From Candidatus Accumulibacter proximus (GTDB lineage Bacteria; Pseudomonadota; Gammaproteobacteria; Burkholderiales; Rhodocyclaceae): a DNA stretch of 64,000 nucleotides. This document shows, one piece after another, positions 7,260-17,045 of this stretch; position 1 is the stretch's first letter, and each line of letters begins with the position of its first letter. The notes under the pieces were generated by a model. It was given only the letters and a program-made list of their open reading frames with translations. It had not been told where the DNA came from and searched no databases. The stretch covers positions 1 through 64,000 of the forward strand of contig JADJMH010000004.1 of NCBI GenBank assembly GCA_016709675.1, written 5' to 3'. A program made the translations under genes and the position numbers.

Positions 7260-7655
7260 CTATTCGCGTATCCGGCGGAAACTGCGGTAGTGATCGTCGG
7301 TGTAGTAGTACTCGCCGGAGTTAGTGACATCGCGGCCGCGCCCCTCGCCGGCGACGATGCGTCGCGGGCCGCGGTCGCGACGCCCGGGGGTTGGTACGGT
7401 ATACTCCCGATAGTAACCGCGCGGCTGCAAAGGCAGGCGTCGTTCGAAATTGCCGAAAGTGCTGCCGTCTTTGTGCTGATAAGGAAACGGCCCGCCCTGC
7501 TGGATCAGGCGGAGTGTATGCACAGCCTCGGCCGGCAGCTCGGCCAGGGTGATGCTCGCCAAGTAGCGCGCTTCACGCGCGTGCGTCGCTGCGGCCAATC
7601 CTCCGACGAGAACGGCCAGCAGCAGCAGTCGCAGAAAAGTGGCTACTCTCTGCAC
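7260..7655 (-). CDS. Secreted guanyl-specific ribonuclease (RNase Sa/barnase type)
   Basis: The 131-residue precursor has a signal peptide (basic MQR, hydrophobic LLLLAVLVGGL, likely cleavage after THA near residue 26). The mature part follows RNase Sa: LPAEA..TL.LI, GGPFPY, GYYREYTVPTPG, RGPRRIV and DDHYRSF. The catalytic residues align as E84 (general base), R95 and R99 (phosphate binding) and H122 (general acid), so the enzyme looks active. An insertion of about ten residues (GRGRDVTNSG) lies before the final strand. It sits 6 bases after aspS and 2 bases before its barstar inhibitor. Possible roles are RNA scavenging or attack on neighbours. Confidence 0.9.
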   Translation of the reverse strand: MQRVATFLRLLLLAVLVGGLAAATHAREARYLASITLAELPAEAVHTLRLIQQGGPFPYQHKDGSTFGNFERRLPLQPRGYYREYTVPTPGRRDRGPRRIVAGEGRGRDVTNSGEYYYTDDHYRSFRRIRE

Positions 7656-7661
7656 AAGCGA

Positions 7662-9464
7662 CTACTCCTTGCCAATTTCGACCTGCGTTTCGACTTTCTG
7701 ACGCAGGCGGATATGGAGTTCCCGCAACTGCTTCTCGTCTACGCTGCTCGGCGCGTCGGTCAGCAGGCACTGCGCACGCTGGGTTTTCGGGAAGGCGATC
7801 ACGTCGCGGATTGACTCGGCGCCGGCCATCATCGTAACGATGCGATCCAGACCAAAAGCCAGGCCGCCGTGTGGCGGGGCACCGTACTTGAGGGCATCGA
7901 GCAGGAAGCCAAACTTCAGTTGAGCCTCTTCATCGCCGATCCCGAGCGCCTTGAAGACCTGCTCCTGCACTGCCGCACGGTGAATCCGTACCGAGCCACC
8001 ACCAAGTTCGGAACCATTCAGCGCCAGATCGTACGCCTTGGCCAGGCAGCGTCCCGGCTCACTCTGCAGGAGTGCCAGGTGTTCGTCCTTCGGACTGGTG
8101 AATGGGTGGTGGCAGGCAGTCCAGCGCCTTTCCTCGTCATCATAGTCGAACATCGGGAAATCGACGATCCACACCGGCTCCCAGGCGTGACCATTGACGA
8201 AACCCTTTTCGTGTCCGATCCTGACGCGCAGCGCACCGAGAGCATCGTTAACCACCTTGCGCCTGTCGGCGCCGAAGAAAATCAGGTCGCCCGACTGCGC
8301 GCGAGTGCGCGCAACGATGGTCTGCAGTGCCAAGGCATGCAGATTCTTGACGATCGGTGACTGCAGGCCAAGCTCGTTGAGCTGCGTCACGTCGTTGACC
8401 TTGATGTAGGCCAGTCCGCGCGCGCCGTAGATGCCGACGAACTGGGTGTAGGCATCTATCTCCCCTCGCGTCAGGGTCGCGCCGCCCGGGATGCGCAGGG
8501 CAGCAATCCGACCCCCGTCGCTGTTGGCAACGCTGGCGAAGACCTTGAAGGACACGTCCTTCAGCACATCGGTGACTTCGACGAGCTCGAGGCTGACACG
8601 CAAATCGGGCTTGTCGGAGCCATAACGATCCAGTGCCTCAGCATAGCTCAAACGCGGAAAGGGATTCGGCAACTCGACCGCGATCACCTCCTTGAACACC
8701 GACCTGATCAGTTCCTCCATTAGCTGAAGGATCTCGCTTTCGCCCATGAACGAAGTCTCGATGTCGACCTGGGTGAACTCCGGCTGCCGGTCGGCACGCA
8801 GGTCCTCATCGCGGAAACACTTGGTGATTTGATAGTAGCGGTCAAAGCCGGCGACCATCAACAACTGCTTGAAAAGCTGTGGTGATTGAGGAAGCGCGAA
8901 GAACTGCCCGGGATGCACGCGCGAAGGAACCAGATAGTCTCGAGCCCCCTCGGGAGTGCTCTTGGTAAGCATCGGCGTTTCAATGTCGATGAAACCAGCG
9001 TTGTCGAGGAAGCTGCGGAAGGCACGCGCAGTCCGGTATCGGAGCTGCATGTTCCTTTGCATCTGCGGACGACGCAGGTCGATCACCCGGTGCAAGAGGC
9101 GGATGTTTTCCGACAGGTTTTCCTCATCGAGTTGGAACGGCGGCGTCACCGACGGGTTCAGGACTTCCATCTCATGGCACAGGACTTCGACTTCACCGCT
9201 CGCGATGTTGACGTTAACCGTCCCCTCCGGCCGGGCACGTACCTTGCCTACAATTCGCAGACAGAATTCATTGCGCACCGACTCGGCGGTCTTGAACATC
9301 AGCGGACGGTCCGGATCACAAACGACCTGTGCCAGGCCCTCGCGATCGCGCAGGTCAACGAAGATCACTCCACCGTGATCACGACGCCGATGCGCCCAGC
9401 CACAAAGCGTCACCTCGTGGCCGATGAGCTGTGCATCGATTTGTCCGCAATAATGAGTCCGCAT
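7662..9464 (-). CDS. aspS: Aspartyl-tRNA synthetase
   Basis: The 600-residue class II synthetase has an N-terminal OB-fold anticodon domain (GWAHRRRDHGGVIFVDLRDREG) and the catalytic core with DEDLRADRQPEFTQ. A bacterial GAD insertion domain lies around residues 290-420, and C-terminal motif 3 reads GLAFGLDRIVTMMAG. It charges tRNA-Asp with aspartate. The length is normal for bacterial AspRS. The ATG at 9464 directly precedes the conserved RTHYCG. It is 21 bases downstream of the DUF502 gene and heads a tight run with RNase, barstar and nudB. Confidence 0.97.
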   Translation of the reverse strand: MRTHYCGQIDAQLIGHEVTLCGWAHRRRDHGGVIFVDLRDREGLAQVVCDPDRPLMFKTAESVRNEFCLRIVGKVRARPEGTVNVNIASGEVEVLCHEMEVLNPSVTPPFQLDEENLSENIRLLHRVIDLRRPQMQRNMQLRYRTARAFRSFLDNAGFIDIETPMLTKSTPEGARDYLVPSRVHPGQFFALPQSPQLFKQLLMVAGFDRYYQITKCFRDEDLRADRQPEFTQVDIETSFMGESEILQLMEELIRSVFKEVIAVELPNPFPRLSYAEALDRYGSDKPDLRVSLELVEVTDVLKDVSFKVFASVANSDGGRIAALRIPGGATLTRGEIDAYTQFVGIYGARGLAYIKVNDVTQLNELGLQSPIVKNLHALALQTIVARTRAQSGDLIFFGADRRKVVNDALGALRVRIGHEKGFVNGHAWEPVWIVDFPMFDYDDEERRWTACHHPFTSPKDEHLALLQSEPGRCLAKAYDLALNGSELGGGSVRIHRAAVQEQVFKALGIGDEEAQLKFGFLLDALKYGAPPHGGLAFGLDRIVTMMAGAESIRDVIAFPKTQRAQCLLTDAPSSVDEKQLRELHIRLRQKVETQVEIGKE

Positions 9465-9485
9465 ACTGTTTCCAGGTTACCTGAG

Positions 9486-10136
9486 TCAATTGATAGCTAT
9501 ATCGCTGGCAGGCGCATTCGCAGCCGGCTGCCGCAACTGCGGAGCCACAACGCCCATCGAAATCACGTACTTCAGCGCCGTGTCCACGCTCATCTCCAGT
9601 TCGATGACCTCCGCTTTGGGCAACATGAGAAAAAAGCCAGAGGTCGGATTCGGAGTCGTCGGGACGTAGACGCTGACGTATTCGCCGTCGAGATGCCGCA
9701 GCACCTCCCCACCCGGCTTGCCGGTCAGGAAGGCGATCGTCCACGCACCACGACGCGGATACTCGATCAGCAGTGCCTGACGGAAGGCGTTGCCTGATGA
9801 AGAGAACAGGGTGTCCGAAACCTGCTTAACGCTGTTGTAGATCGAATTGACCACCGGTATGCGTGCCAGCAACATCTCCCACCAGACAACCAACCGCTGG
9901 CCGATAAAGTTAGCGGCGAGCAACCCGGTCAGAGCGATGATCAGCAAGGTCAGGATCGCCCCGACACCCGGGATGTCGAAACCCAAAACACTTCGCGGGT
10001 GGATCGCCTCGGGTAGCAGGCGCAAGGACTGATCCATGGTGCCAACGATCAGCACGAGCACCCAGGCGGTGATCGCCAAAGGCACCCAGATCAAGAGCCC
10101 GGTAATGAAGTATCGTTTTATCAGTTGCCGGCGCAC
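9486..10136 (-). CDS. DUF502-family inner-membrane protein
   Basis: The 216-residue protein has two N-terminal transmembrane segments (ITGLLIWVPLAITAWVLVL and a second near residues 55-75). A soluble domain follows with NSIYNSVKQVSDTL and FVPTTPNP.SG-like sequence (YVPTTPNPTSGFFLMLPK), the DUF502 hallmark. The function is unknown; homologues are widespread near aspS in betaproteobacteria. Its start overlaps the end of the FmdB-type gene by 16 bases, indicating one transcript. Confidence 0.88.
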   Translation of the reverse strand: MRRQLIKRYFITGLLIWVPLAITAWVLVLIVGTMDQSLRLLPEAIHPRSVLGFDIPGVGAILTLLIIALTGLLAANFIGQRLVVWWEMLLARIPVVNSIYNSVKQVSDTLFSSSGNAFRQALLIEYPRRGAWTIAFLTGKPGGEVLRHLDGEYVSVYVPTTPNPTSGFFLMLPKAEVIELEMSVDTALKYVISMGVVAPQLRQPAANAPASDIAIN

Positions 10137-10438
10137 GCACTGGCTCCGGTAGCGCAGGCAGGGCTCGGCGCACCCTCCGTAGTCGCCTTACTCCCCTTAT
10201 TCTCCGCACCCTCGACGCTCTTCGGCTCTTCAGCCGAGACCGGCGCCTTGTGGTTGCCACCCTTGAAATCGGTGGCGTACCAGCCATTGCCCTTTAGCTG
10301 AAAACCGGCGGCTGTTACCTGTTTGATATAAGTTGCCTGACCACATTCCGGACAAATCCGCAGAGCCGGGTCGCTCAATTTTTGCAGATGATCTCTCTCG
10401 ACACCGCAGGACGCGCAGCGATAGGCATAAATCGGCAT
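10121..10438 (-). CDS. FmdB/CxxC-type zinc-ribbon regulatory protein
   Basis: The 105-residue protein begins MPIYAYRCASCGVERDHLQK and has two CxxC pairs (CASC and CPEC) forming the FmdB zinc ribbon. The conserved end of the domain is GFQLKGNGWYATDFK. The last 45 residues are low-complexity Ser/Ala/Lys-rich. FmdB-like proteins are proposed regulators, named from a formamidase operon, but no target is established. It leads the fmdB-DUF502-aspS operon. Confidence 0.88.
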   Translation of the reverse strand: MPIYAYRCASCGVERDHLQKLSDPALRICPECGQATYIKQVTAAGFQLKGNGWYATDFKGGNHKAPVSAEEPKSVEGAENKGSKATTEGAPSPACATGASACAGN

Positions 10439-10545
10439 GACTAACCTTCAGATGACACTGGTAAAAAGTCATTATACCCGAACCTGAGGAGGGTCCAGAC
10501 TCGCTTACCGACCATCCGCATCAGTGCGGCGGCGTGTTCAGACCG

Positions 10546-11406
10546 CTACAGCAAGCCAACGTAGGCGCGAGTAAGCTGCCTCCCCCAAATGAGCACAAGG
10601 ACCCCCGCTGCCGCCAGGTAAGGGCCGAAAGGAATCGGTACGTGTCGCCCGCGTTTGGCAACAACGATCAGGGCGATGCCGACGACTGCACCCAGCAGCG
10701 ACGAGAGCAGAATGGTCAATGGCAACATCTCCCATCCCAGCCAGGCGCCAAGTGCAGCGAGGAGCTTGAAGTCGCCGTAACCCATACCCTCCTTGCCAGT
10801 GATCAGCTTAAACGCCCAGTAGACCAACCATAACGAGAGATAGCCAGCAACCGCACCGATCACTGCCGACTGCAGGTCGGTATAGGTGGCGGACAAGTTG
10901 AACAGCAACCCCGCCCAAAGCAAGGGCAGCGTAATGGAGTCTGGCAACAGATGCGTATCGAGATCGATACAGGTCAGCGCAAGCAGGCACCAAATCAGCA
11001 GCATGGCGCCCAACGCAGCCCAACCATAGCCGAAGTGAAACGCGGCAAAGGCGCCAGACAGGCCGCTGATGATCTCGACCAGAGGATAGCGCGGAGATAT
11101 CGACGTGTGGCAAGCTGAGCACTGACCACGCAGGTATAGCCAGCTCAGGACCGGAACATTCTCCATCACCGTGATTCCGTGACCACACGCCGGACAACGC
11201 GAGCGCGGCCTCACCAGCGAGAACGGTTGATCCTCAGGCAAGTCCTCACCACGCAACTCGGCACAATGAAGGCGCCAGTCACGCTCCATCATCCTAGGCA
11301 AACGATGGATGACAACGTTGAGAAAACTACCAACCAACAGCCCGAGCAGACAGCCAATTAGAGTGAACAGTGCCGGGTCCAGATCGGCAGTCAGCGCCCC
11401 CTGCAT
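10546..11406 (-). CDS. pilD: Type IV prepilin peptidase/N-methyltransferase
   Basis: The 286-residue polytopic membrane aspartyl protease cleaves type IV prepilin leaders and methylates the new N-terminus. Present are the N-terminal GSFLNVVIHRLP, two CxxC pairs (CPAC and CSAC) forming the cytoplasmic zinc site, and both catalytic aspartates, in CIDLDTHLLPD and in GMGYGDFKLLAALG. About seven hydrophobic helices follow. Its ATG abuts the last base of pilC, giving the standard pilB-pilC-pilD order. The length is normal. Confidence 0.96.
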   Translation of the reverse strand: MQGALTADLDPALFTLIGCLLGLLVGSFLNVVIHRLPRMMERDWRLHCAELRGEDLPEDQPFSLVRPRSRCPACGHGITVMENVPVLSWLYLRGQCSACHTSISPRYPLVEIISGLSGAFAAFHFGYGWAALGAMLLIWCLLALTCIDLDTHLLPDSITLPLLWAGLLFNLSATYTDLQSAVIGAVAGYLSLWLVYWAFKLITGKEGMGYGDFKLLAALGAWLGWEMLPLTILLSSLLGAVVGIALIVVAKRGRHVPIPFGPYLAAAGVLVLIWGRQLTRAYVGLL

Positions 11407-12644
11407 TATCCGACCACAGCGCCCAGCTTGAAAATCGGCAAGTACATGGCGATCACCATACCGCCGATCACCACCCCCAGAACGACCATGATCATCGGCT
11501 CCATCAGGCTGGCCAAAGCCTCGATCGCGTCGTCGACCTCCGCCTCAAAGAAATCGGCGACCTTACCCAGCATTGAATCAAGCGCGCCGGATTCCTCGCC
11601 GATGGCGACCATCTGATTCACCATGTTCGGAAAGAGTTCGGTATTCTGCATCGCAGACGTGAGGCTGGTGCCGGTGCTGACCTCGCTCTGGATCTGCCGT
11701 GTCGCCGCCTTGTAGACATAGTTGCCGGCAGCACCGCCGACGGACTCCAGCGACTCGACCAGCGGGACGCCGGCAGCGAACATCGTCGCCAGCGTACGTG
11801 TCCAGCGCGCGATGACGGACTTGCGAATAATGTCGCCAAAAACAGGCAGGCGAAGGAAGATACGGTCGAAAGCGATCTGCATGGCTTCCGATCGCTTCCA
11901 CGTATAGAAGAAGGCAAAGATCGCTCCGCCGATACCGCCAAACAACGCCCACCAATACGCGACAACGAAATCCGACATGCCGATCACGATAAGCGTTGGC
12001 GTTGGCAGATCGGCACCGAAACTCTTGAAGACCTCCTTGAATGCCGGAATCACGAAGATCATGATCACCGCTGTAATGATGAAGGCGACAACGATGATTG
12101 CCACCGGATAAAACAGCGCTGCCTTGATCTTGGATCTGATCGCAAGCATTTTTTCCTTGTAGTTGGCCAAGCGCTCCAGCAGTGTTTCCAGGATACCTGC
12201 CTGTTCGCCAGCAGCCACCAGGTTGCAGTACAAGGCATCAAATTGCAGTGGATATTTCCGGAACGCATGCGAAAGCGAACTGCCGGTTTCCACATCGGCC
12301 TTGATATCCAGCAACAACTTGCCTACGGCCGGGTTATCATGCCCGCGACCGACTATTTCGAACGTCTGGAGCAGCGGCACACCAGCTTTGATCATCGTCG
12401 CCAGTTGGCGGGTAAACAGCGTGATGTCCTTCTCCGTGATCTGCCTTCCACCCTTGAAGCGCTGTCTGGATATCTTGCTGACCTGAATTCCCTGACGGCG
12501 CAAAGTAGCCTGCACAACGGTCTGGCTGGAAGCGCGCTGCTCTCCACGAACAATCTTTCCAGCCTTGTTTTTTCCCTCCCAGAGAAAAACAAGCTCCTTG
12601 ACTTCCGACGCGATCTTCTTGGTGGGTCTTGCTGCGGTCGCCAT
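11406..12644 (-). CDS. pilC: Type IV pilus inner-membrane platform protein PilC
   Basis: The 412-residue protein has two repeated T2SF/PilC domains. One begins FTRQLATMIKAGVPLLQTFE and the second, around residue 270, ARWTRTLATMFAAGVPLVES. Three transmembrane segments are visible, the last being MIMVVLGVVIGGMVIAMYLP. It links the PilB motor to the growing pilus. The ATG at 12644 was chosen because GAGAAAGAGAGAAGT immediately upstream supplies a ribosome-binding site; an in-frame start at 12689 would overlap pilB and add 15 non-family residues. Confidence 0.96.
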   Translation of the reverse strand: MATAARPTKKIASEVKELVFLWEGKNKAGKIVRGEQRASSQTVVQATLRRQGIQVSKISRQRFKGGRQITEKDITLFTRQLATMIKAGVPLLQTFEIVGRGHDNPAVGKLLLDIKADVETGSSLSHAFRKYPLQFDALYCNLVAAGEQAGILETLLERLANYKEKMLAIRSKIKAALFYPVAIIVVAFIITAVIMIFVIPAFKEVFKSFGADLPTPTLIVIGMSDFVVAYWWALFGGIGGAIFAFFYTWKRSEAMQIAFDRIFLRLPVFGDIIRKSVIARWTRTLATMFAAGVPLVESLESVGGAAGNYVYKAATRQIQSEVSTGTSLTSAMQNTELFPNMVNQMVAIGEESGALDSMLGKVADFFEAEVDDAIEALASLMEPMIMVVLGVVIGGMVIAMYLPIFKLGAVVG

Positions 12645-12657
12645 ACTTCTCTCTTTC

Positions 12658-14373
12658 TCAAGCGTTGGTGCTGCCGAGGACCTCGTCAAGAGAGGTCAGT
12701 CCTTGCTTGACCTTGAGCAGGCCGGAACGGCGAAGATCATTGACCCCGTCCTTTCTGGCCTGGACTGCAATATCAAGTTCCGTTCCATTGGCCATGATGA
12801 TTCGCTGAATCGCTTCGGTCACCGGCATGACTTCGTAGAGACCCAGCCGCCCCTTGTAACCGCTTCCCTTGCAGCGATCACACTCGCCCGGGCCGTAGAG
12901 TATCCAACTGCCATCAAGGTCGCTCTCCGTGAAGCCGGCATTGAGCAGTGTCTCTACCGGTGTATCGAGCGGTCGCTTGCACGTGCACAGCCGCCGGACC
13001 AGCCGTTGCGCGGTAATCAGCAGGATGCTCGAAGCAAGATTGAAGGTCGGAATGCCCATGTTCATCAGGCGAGTCAGCGTGGCTGGAGCATCATTGGTGT
13101 GCAGCGTAGACAAGACCATATGACCGGTCTGCGCTGCCTTGATCGCAATCTCCGCAGTCTCGATGTCCCGAATCTCGCCAACCATGATGATATCGGGATC
13201 CTGACGGAGAAAGGCCTTCAGGGCGACCGGAAAAGTCAACCCAGCCTTGTCATCGACATTGACCTGATTGATTCCGGGCAACGGTATTTCGGCAGGGTCT
13301 TCCGCTGTAGCAATGTTGACCCCCGGCCGATTCAGGATGTTGAGGCAGGTATATAGTGAGACGGTTTTCCCGGAACCGGTGGGTCCGGTCACCAGAATCA
13401 TTCCATATGGCCGATGGATGGCGTCGAGCAACACCGCTTTCTGGTCAGGTTCATACCCCAGAGCATCGATCCCCAGGCTGGCCGAGGTCGGGTCCAGGAT
13501 CCGCAGAACGATCTTCTCCCCATACATCGTTGGCAAGGTACTGACACGGAAGTCGATCGACCGACTCTTCGAAAGCACCAAACGCATGCGACCATCCTGT
13601 GGTACGCGCTTCTCGGCAATATTGAGACGCGAAATCACCTTGATACGTGAGGCGATCTTTTCCTTGATGACCAGGGGCGGCGCGGCCACCTCCCGCAAGA
13701 TTCCATCGGTCCGAAAACGGACCCGATAGCTCTTCTCGTAAGGTTCGAAATGGATATCGGAGGCACCTTCATTGATGGCGTCAAGCATCATCTTCTGAAT
13801 GAACCTGACCACCGGTGCGTCATCGACATCAAGGCTTGCCGCTTCATCTGCCTTATCCTGGGCCTGTTCATCGCTGAATTCGAGGTTGATCTCCTCGGTG
13901 GAGAAACTCCTCAGTGTCTCCTCAGTCGACTCAGACAGCTTCGTGACCAGCGGTCCTAGCTTGTTTTCCTCAACCACAACCGGATCCACCGCCAGCCCGG
14001 TCTGAAACCGAATCTCGTCAAGCGCACGCAGGTTGGTTGGATCCGCAATGGCGATTGCGAGACGATTGCCGCGTTTGTGGAGTGGCACGACGCGGTGGGT
14101 TGCGATCAGCTTTCGGTCGATCGCATTCTTCAGGATGTTCGCATCGTCAAAGGCTGCCAGATCAAGCAGGGGAAAACCGAACTTGTCTGCCGCAAAACGC
14201 GCCAGCTCGAGGAAGGTCGCCTTCTTGGCGCTTACCACCTGTTCGATTAGGGAAGTCTTTTTTGCAGACGCCTGCGCAAGCAGTGACTCGGCCTCGGCTT
14301 CCTTGAGTCGGCCTGCTTGTACCAGCGCACGGGCAAAGCCGCTAAGCGGTGATTGTTGCGGATTGGCTGCCAT
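12658..14373 (-). CDS. pilB: Type IV pilus assembly ATPase PilB
   Basis: The 571-residue hexameric ATPase drives pilus extension. It has the N-terminal MshEN/GspE-N domain (FPLLDL, VPLHKRGNRLAIAIADP). The Walker A motif is GPTGSGKTVSLYTCL, and Asp and His boxes are in DPDIIMVGEIRD and TAQTGHMVLSTLHTND. The zinc-binding tetracysteine is formed by the CTCK and CDRCKGSGYKGR segments. The length is normal. It is the first gene of pilBCD; the retraction ATPase-type gene sits far away at 60314. Confidence 0.96.
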   Translation of the reverse strand: MAANPQQSPLSGFARALVQAGRLKEAEAESLLAQASAKKTSLIEQVVSAKKATFLELARFAADKFGFPLLDLAAFDDANILKNAIDRKLIATHRVVPLHKRGNRLAIAIADPTNLRALDEIRFQTGLAVDPVVVEENKLGPLVTKLSESTEETLRSFSTEEINLEFSDEQAQDKADEAASLDVDDAPVVRFIQKMMLDAINEGASDIHFEPYEKSYRVRFRTDGILREVAAPPLVIKEKIASRIKVISRLNIAEKRVPQDGRMRLVLSKSRSIDFRVSTLPTMYGEKIVLRILDPTSASLGIDALGYEPDQKAVLLDAIHRPYGMILVTGPTGSGKTVSLYTCLNILNRPGVNIATAEDPAEIPLPGINQVNVDDKAGLTFPVALKAFLRQDPDIIMVGEIRDIETAEIAIKAAQTGHMVLSTLHTNDAPATLTRLMNMGIPTFNLASSILLITAQRLVRRLCTCKRPLDTPVETLLNAGFTESDLDGSWILYGPGECDRCKGSGYKGRLGLYEVMPVTEAIQRIIMANGTELDIAVQARKDGVNDLRRSGLLKVKQGLTSLDEVLGSTNA

Positions 14374-14628
14374 TTTTCGCGATTGGACCTTGCAACGCGT
14401 TGTGGACCATCAGGTCCCGACTAGACCGAGAGCCTGTCCGATGATGCATTGACTGAAGGCTTTTGTAAAGAAGGGGACCCGCCCCGTGGCTTGGTAGACC
14501 AAGATCGGCCGCTCCGGGTTGGACTGCGACCTGCAGAAACCGCTGGGCAGCCAGGCTCCTGCGACTCAGGAAACCGGGTGCCGGAGCGGTGCAAGACCAT
14601 CCACCCCGGACCCCCGGACCCGAAGTAC
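14374..14628. other. Spacer between pilB and maeB
   Basis: No gene is visible. It must hold the pilB promoter on the minus strand and the end of maeB. A 9-base inverted pair CCGCTCCGG/CCGGAGCGG (about 14509 and 14582) is the only repeat noticed. Confidence 0.3.
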
Positions 14629-16917
14629 CTACTTGCTTGCCGCGTCCACCACCACCAATGCCGTCATATCGACAACCCGGCGGACCGTCGACGTGGAAGA
14701 GAGGACATGCACCGGGCGTGCTGCCCCGAGCAGGATCGGACCGACGGCCATGCCGTCACCGCCGGTCATCTTGAGAAGGTGGTGCGAGATGTTGGCAGCG
14801 TCGAGGTTAGGCATCACCAGGACGTTGGCCTCACCGGCAAGCGGCGACTCCGGGTCCGACTGCTTCCGTATGGTTTCAGAAAGCGCGCTGTCACCGTGCA
14901 TCTCTCCGTCAACTTCCAGATCAGGCGCCCGGGCACGGATGATCGCCACGGCCTCGCTCATCTTGCGAGCCGAAGCGGTCTGTGACGATCCGAAGTTCGA
15001 ATGTGACAGGAGCGCCACCTTCGGCCTGATCTTGAAGCGACGAACCGCTTCCGCAGCCATCAAGGCGATTTCGGCCACTTGCTCGGCATCGGGATCGGCA
15101 TTGACGTGCGTATCGCAGAGAAACAGGGCGCGGCCAGGCAACAACAGATGGGTCATCGCCGCCATCGTCGTGCACCCTGCCGCCTTGCCAATGATCTCGT
15201 CAACTTGTCGCAGGTGATGCCCGAAACGACCTGATAGACCACAGATCATTCCGTCCGCGTAACCAAGCCTGACCAGCATGGCACCGATGATCGTATTGTT
15301 GTTGCGCAAGCGGGTCTTGGCGATGTCCATCGTCACCCCCTGGCGTCTGCGCAGTTGATGATAGGCCGTCCAGCATTCCTTGTAGCGGCCGTCGCTGTTG
15401 GGATCGACGACCTCAAAATCGCTGCCGGCTACCAGTTTCGAACCGATCCTCTCGAGTCGCGCAGAGATCACGTCGGGGCGGCCAATCAGGATCGGCCGCG
15501 TCAGACCTTCATTGATGATGATCTGTGCGGCGCGCAACATCCGCTCTTCCTCTCCGTCAGGATAGACGATGCGCGTCCGGCGCCCGCGCTTGGCCGCGGA
15601 AAAAACGGCGCGCATACCAACGCCGGTCCGGTAGACAAAGTCCCTCAACTTCTCCCGATAGGCCCTCAAATCGGCAATTGGTCGGGTCGCGACACCCGAA
15701 CTCATCGCCGCCTCGGCGACTGCCGGTGCGATGGTCGTGATCAAACGGGGATCAAAGGGCTTTGGAATCAGATAGTCCGGACCAAAAGTGAGCTCCTCAC
15801 CGGGATAGGCCATCGCCACTTCATCGCTGACCTCTTCCTGCGCCATTGCCGCCAGGGCCCTGACGCAGGCCATCTTCATCCGCTCGTTGATCCCGGTCGC
15901 CCCAACATCCAGGGCTCCGCGGAAGATGAACGGAAAACACAGGACATTGTTTACCTGGTTCGGATAGTCCGAACGGCCGGTAGCCATGACGACGTCGGGA
16001 CACGCTTCTCGGGCCAACTCCGGCATGATTTCCGGCGTCGGATTGGCGAGCGCAAAGACAATCGGCTGCCTCGCCATGGTAATGAGCATGGCAGGTTCGA
16101 GGACACCGGCGGCCGACAGACCGAGGAAAACGTCGGCACCCACCATCGCATCCGCCAGCGTTCGCGCGCTGGTCTCGCGCGCATAGCGCGCCTTGGTCGG
16201 CTCCATGTCAGGGTCACGGCCGACGTAGATCACGCCTTTCGAGTCGCAGACAATAATGTTTTCGCGCCGGACGCCAAGGTCGCACCACAGGTTCAGGCAG
16301 GAAATGGCCGCCGCGCCAGCTCCCGAACAGACCACTTTCACCTCGGCAATCTTCTTGCCGGTGACCTTGAGCGCGTTGAGAATCGCTGCCGAGGAAATGA
16401 TCGCCGTCCCGTGCTGGTCGTCGTGAAAAACCGGAATCGACATCCGTTCCTTGAGTCTGGCCTCGATGTAGAAGCACTCCGGAGCCTTGATATCTTCCAG
16501 ATTGATGCCGCCGAGTGTCGGCTCCATCGCAGCGATCATGTCAATCAGTCGGTCTGGGTCGCTTTCAGCAAGTTCAATGTCGAAAACATCGATACCAGCG
16601 AACTTCTTGAAAAGACAACCTTTACCTTCCATCACCGGCTTCGCAGCCAACGGGCCGATATTGCCAAGGCCGAGAACAGCTGTGCCGTTGGTGATCACGC
16701 CGACTAGGTTGGCGCGTGAAGTGTAAAGGCTGGAAGCGCCAGGGTCATCAACGATGGCGTGACAGGCGTAAGCAACGCCGGGAGAATAAGCGAGCGCCAG
16801 GTCGAGTTGATTGCCAAGATCCTTGGTGGGCTGCACAGCGATCTTCCCCGGCGTGGGGTAACGATGATACTCGAGGGCTGCTTCGCGAAGATCGGCCTTG
16901 CGCGGATCGTTTTCCAT
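14629..16917 (-). CDS. maeB: NADP-dependent malic enzyme with C-terminal phosphotransacetylase-like domain
   Basis: The 762-residue two-domain enzyme oxidatively decarboxylates malate to pyruvate with NADPH production. The N-terminal malic domain shows YHRYPTPGKI, LALAYSPGVA, FHDDQHGTA and a Rossmann segment (VVCSGAGAAAISCL). The C-terminal third (from about residue 430) resembles phosphotransacetylase (RTRIVYPDGEEERMLRAAQ, GDSALSE), which in MaeB is usually a regulatory, acetyl-CoA-sensing domain. The length matches the MaeB class. It is transcribed away from the EF-G gene, with 215 bases of shared upstream region. Confidence 0.96.
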   Translation of the reverse strand: MENDPRKADLREAALEYHRYPTPGKIAVQPTKDLGNQLDLALAYSPGVAYACHAIVDDPGASSLYTSRANLVGVITNGTAVLGLGNIGPLAAKPVMEGKGCLFKKFAGIDVFDIELAESDPDRLIDMIAAMEPTLGGINLEDIKAPECFYIEARLKERMSIPVFHDDQHGTAIISSAAILNALKVTGKKIAEVKVVCSGAGAAAISCLNLWCDLGVRRENIIVCDSKGVIYVGRDPDMEPTKARYARETSARTLADAMVGADVFLGLSAAGVLEPAMLITMARQPIVFALANPTPEIMPELAREACPDVVMATGRSDYPNQVNNVLCFPFIFRGALDVGATGINERMKMACVRALAAMAQEEVSDEVAMAYPGEELTFGPDYLIPKPFDPRLITTIAPAVAEAAMSSGVATRPIADLRAYREKLRDFVYRTGVGMRAVFSAAKRGRRTRIVYPDGEEERMLRAAQIIINEGLTRPILIGRPDVISARLERIGSKLVAGSDFEVVDPNSDGRYKECWTAYHQLRRRQGVTMDIAKTRLRNNNTIIGAMLVRLGYADGMICGLSGRFGHHLRQVDEIIGKAAGCTTMAAMTHLLLPGRALFLCDTHVNADPDAEQVAEIALMAAEAVRRFKIRPKVALLSHSNFGSSQTASARKMSEAVAIIRARAPDLEVDGEMHGDSALSETIRKQSDPESPLAGEANVLVMPNLDAANISHHLLKMTGGDGMAVGPILLGAARPVHVLSSTSTVRRVVDMTALVVVDAASK

Positions 16918-17045
16918 TGTGCCTCCTGACGCGGTACGGATGAATGTAAAGCGCGTAAATGTAGCCGAGTCACGCAGTTAACACAAAGCACAACACTCGC
17001 GCAGCGAGTCTACGACAACAACACGCGCTGCTGCCCCGGCAAGGG

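Noticed and set aside
8886..9797. 303-codon plus-strand frame opposite aspS
   Set aside because: Shadow of aspS and the DUF502 gene, with no family signal.
15355..16707. 450-codon plus-strand frame opposite maeB
   Set aside because: maeB is unambiguous on the minus strand over this whole stretch and the antisense product has no recognisable domain.
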